In this document: positions 62,445 to 64,000 of the stretch, one piece after another | How positions within the stretch are numbered: position 1 is the stretch's first letter | Layout of the letters: each line of letters starts with the position of its first letter | NCBI RefSeq assembly: GCF_004217315.1 | Contig: NZ_SGWR01000001.1 | Location: 682,001 to 746,000, forward strand | DNA length: 64,000 bases | Direction: 5' to 3' | Origin: Corticibacter populi | Lineage (GTDB): Bacteria > Pseudomonadota > Gammaproteobacteria > Burkholderiales > Burkholderiaceae_C | Position numbers and translations under genes: made by a program | Notes under the pieces: generated by a model | What the model saw: the letters and a program-made list of their open reading frames with translations, nothing else | What the model was told of the DNA's origin: nothing | Database searches by the model: none

Positions 62445-64000
62445 TCAGATAAGCTCGGCGCCTTCTCCCTCAATCAGCTGCAGTGGTTCCTCGCTTCGCA
62501 GCACACCCTCGGCCCAGTTGCGCAAGGCCTTGGCATCGGACTGCAGTATCTGTTCCTTGACTGCCAGCAGCTGCGCCGGGTGCATGGAGAAGCTGCGCAG
62601 GCCCAGGCCCAGCAGCAATCGGGTCAGCCGGGTGTCGCCGGCCATCTCGCCGCACAGGCACACCTTCTTGCCATGCGCCAGGCCCTGGCGGATCACCAGC
62701 GCAATCAGCTGCAGTACCGCTGGATGCGTGCCGTCGAAGAGATGCGCCACCGACTCGTCAGCCCGGTCGACTGCCAGCGTGTACTGCGTCAGATCGTTGG
62801 TGCCGATCGAGACGAAATCGAAATGGCGCAGGAACTGGTCGATCATCAGCGCCGCCGCCGGCACCTCGATCATCGCGCCGACCTGCAGATCGCCAAAGGC
62901 CAAGCCGGTTGCGCGCAATTCCGCACGGGCCATCTCCAGCTGCTCCAGGGCCTGCCGGATTTCCGAGAGCTGTGCCAGCATCGGAAACAGCACGTTGACC
63001 GGCCCATGCGCCGCGGCGCGCAGGATGCCGCGCAACTGCGCGCGAAACATCTGCGGCTCGGCAAGGCTCCAGCGGATCGCCCGCAACCCCAGCGCGGACT
63101 GCTCGTCGCCATGGCGCTGCTCGGTGCGCGAAAGCGGCTTGTCCGCGCCGATGTCGACGGTGCGAATCGTCACCGTGCGCCCCTGCATGGCCTCGACCGC
63201 TTGGCGGTAGGCCTGAAACTGCTCTTCCTCGTCGGGCAGTTGCCCGTGGCGGTCCATGAAAAGGAATTCGCTGCGGAACAGCCCGATGCCCTGCGCGCCC
63301 GCCGCCAGCGCAGCCGGGCAATCACTGGGCAGCTCCACGTTGGCCAACAGCTCGATGGTCTCGCCATCGCGGGTAACAGCCGGCGTGTGCAGCAGCAACT
63401 GCTGGCGCTGGCGGCGAACCTCCAGTGCCTGCTGCAGCCGGGTGTAATGCGCCAGAGTGGGCGCATCGGGGTTGACAATCACCAGGCCGGCGTCGGCATG
63501 CACGATCAGACAGTCGTCGCGCCGGATCCGCGCGCTCGCCTGCTTGGCGCCAACCACTGCCGGGATGTCCATGCTGCGCGCCACGATCGCCGTGTGCGAG
63601 GCGCTGCCGCCGGTATCGACCACGAAGCCGGCGAACACCTTCTGACGAAACTGCAGCATGTCGGTCGGCGCAAGGTCCCGAGCGACGATGATCAGCGGCA
63701 GATTCTGCAGTTCGCCGCCGGGGCCTTGCACCTCGGCAGCGCCGGTGGCGTCGGGCTGCGGCTGTGACAGGACATCGCCCATCGCGGCAGCTTCCCCCCG
63801 CATGCAGCGCAGCACGCGCTCGACCAGTTGCTCGATGTCCGACTTGCGCTCACGCAGGTAGCCATCGTCCATCGCATCGAACTCGCGCGAGAGCTGCTCA
63901 AGCTGCAGCACCAGCGCCCATTCTGCGTTGTAGCGGCGCTGTCGCACATTCTCGCTGGCAGCCGTGAGCAGGGAGGCGTCGTCGAGCAGCATCAGGTGCA
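62445..64000 (-). CDS. ptsI: Phosphoenolpyruvate-protein phosphotransferase, enzyme I (5' end outside window)
   Basis: Transfers phosphate from phosphoenolpyruvate to HPr. The frame is still open at the right edge; about 517 residues are visible and about 75 N-terminal residues are missing by comparison with E. coli EI. The active histidine lies in GGSASHTAIVARS, then RSEFLFMDRH, SIGTNDLTQYTLAVDR (a PEP-binding block) and the acidic/cysteine motif CGEMAGD. No N-terminal GAF domain is visible, so PtsP cannot be excluded but ptsI is the simpler call. It converges on rdgB across 49 bases. Confidence 0.92.
   Translation of the reverse strand, partial: HLMLLDDASLLTAASENVRQRRYNAEWALVLQLEQLSREFDAMDDGYLRERKSDIEQLVERVLRCMRGEAAAMGDVLSQPQPDATGAAEVQGPGGELQNLPLIIVARDLAPTDMLQFRQKVFAGFVVDTGGSASHTAIVARSMDIPAVVGAKQASARIRRDDCLIVHADAGLVIVNPDAPTLAHYTRLQQALEVRRQRQQLLLHTPAVTRDGETIELLANVELPSDCPAALAAGAQGIGLFRSEFLFMDRHGQLPDEEEQFQAYRQAVEAMQGRTVTIRTVDIGADKPLSRTEQRHGDEQSALGLRAIRWSLAEPQMFRAQLRGILRAAAHGPVNVLFPMLAQLSEIRQALEQLEMARAELRATGLAFGDLQVGAMIEVPAAALMIDQFLRHFDFVSIGTNDLTQYTLAVDRADESVAHLFDGTHPAVLQLIALVIRQGLAHGKKVCLCGEMAGDTRLTRLLLGLGLRSFSMHPAQLLAVKEQILQSDAKALRNWAEGVLRSEEPLQLIEGEGAELI

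Noticed and set aside
1-64000. CRISPR arrays, prophage genes, insertion sequences
   Set aside because: No regularly spaced repeats with spacers, transposase motifs or phage structural genes were seen on either strand.

Overview
The window is about 64 kb of very GC-rich (roughly two-thirds G+C), densely packed chromosomal DNA. Gene content and order point to a betaproteobacterium, most likely of the order Burkholderiales. The evidence is the lepA-lepB-DUF4845-rnc-era-recO-acpS-nagZ block, yicC-gmk-rpoZ-spoT, dnaX-ybaB-recR, hemD-hemX-hemY, a phaC-phaB-phaP group, and a Hanks-type kinase/PP2C pair beside rph-rdgB. I see no prophage, integron, insertion sequence or CRISPR array. Nearly everything is core metabolism, so a wholly new multi-gene system is not evident. 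The unusual features are regulatory structures, small genes and domain variants.

Layout. 1-6.6 kb: cytochrome bd operon cydDC-cydAB-cydX (cydD cut by the left edge), closed by a strong bidirectional terminator. 6.6-10.1 kb (minus): a NYN-domain protein, dusA and a cardiolipin synthase-like protein. 10.3-12.9 kb (plus): a TolC-family outer membrane protein and an aldo/keto reductase. 13-20.9 kb (minus): an unknown acidic protein, holC, rsuA, a LOG-family protein, psd, a PpiC-type foldase, bolA, yciB, msrB and selO, several joined by 4-base overlaps. 21.2-22.8 kb (plus): an AlkK-type acyl-CoA ligase, which meets a fused phosphotransferase-like/P-loop kinase gene in a stop-to-stop hairpin. 24.6-28 kb (minus): recR, ybaB, dnaX. 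28.05-32.2 kb (plus): the SRP (4.5S) RNA, hemD, hemX, a shortened hemY, a DUF6491 lipoprotein and a small unknown gene. 32.3-37.7 kb (minus): a FecI/FecR signalling unit with a TonB-dependent siderophore receptor and a YncE-like lipoprotein, with a probable Fur box. Then rarD (minus) and acnA (plus), an acyltransferase, the PHA genes phaC-phaB-phaP (minus) with an FNR/ANR-type box upstream, and nagZ to lepA (minus). spoT, rpoZ, gmk and yicC follow on the minus strand. A promoter between yicC and the kinase starts a plus-strand run of kinase, PP2C, rph and rdgB. The window ends inside ptsI (minus).

How the parts fit together. Cytochrome bd, its CydDC assembly factor and a probable FNR/ANR-controlled polyhydroxyalkanoate operon suggest growth across changing oxygen levels with carbon storage. 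SelO (a protein AMPylator with a C-terminal redox cysteine), MsrB and BolA lie in one minus-strand run and suggest a redox-linked cluster. FecI/FecR, a receptor with an N-terminal STN signalling domain and a YncE-like surface protein form an iron-siderophore sensing and uptake unit. Translation and replication housekeeping genes occupy much of the rest. Functions come from motif recognition and remembered family knowledge; no database search was run. Start codons were chosen by eye from overlaps and Shine-Dalgarno sequences.
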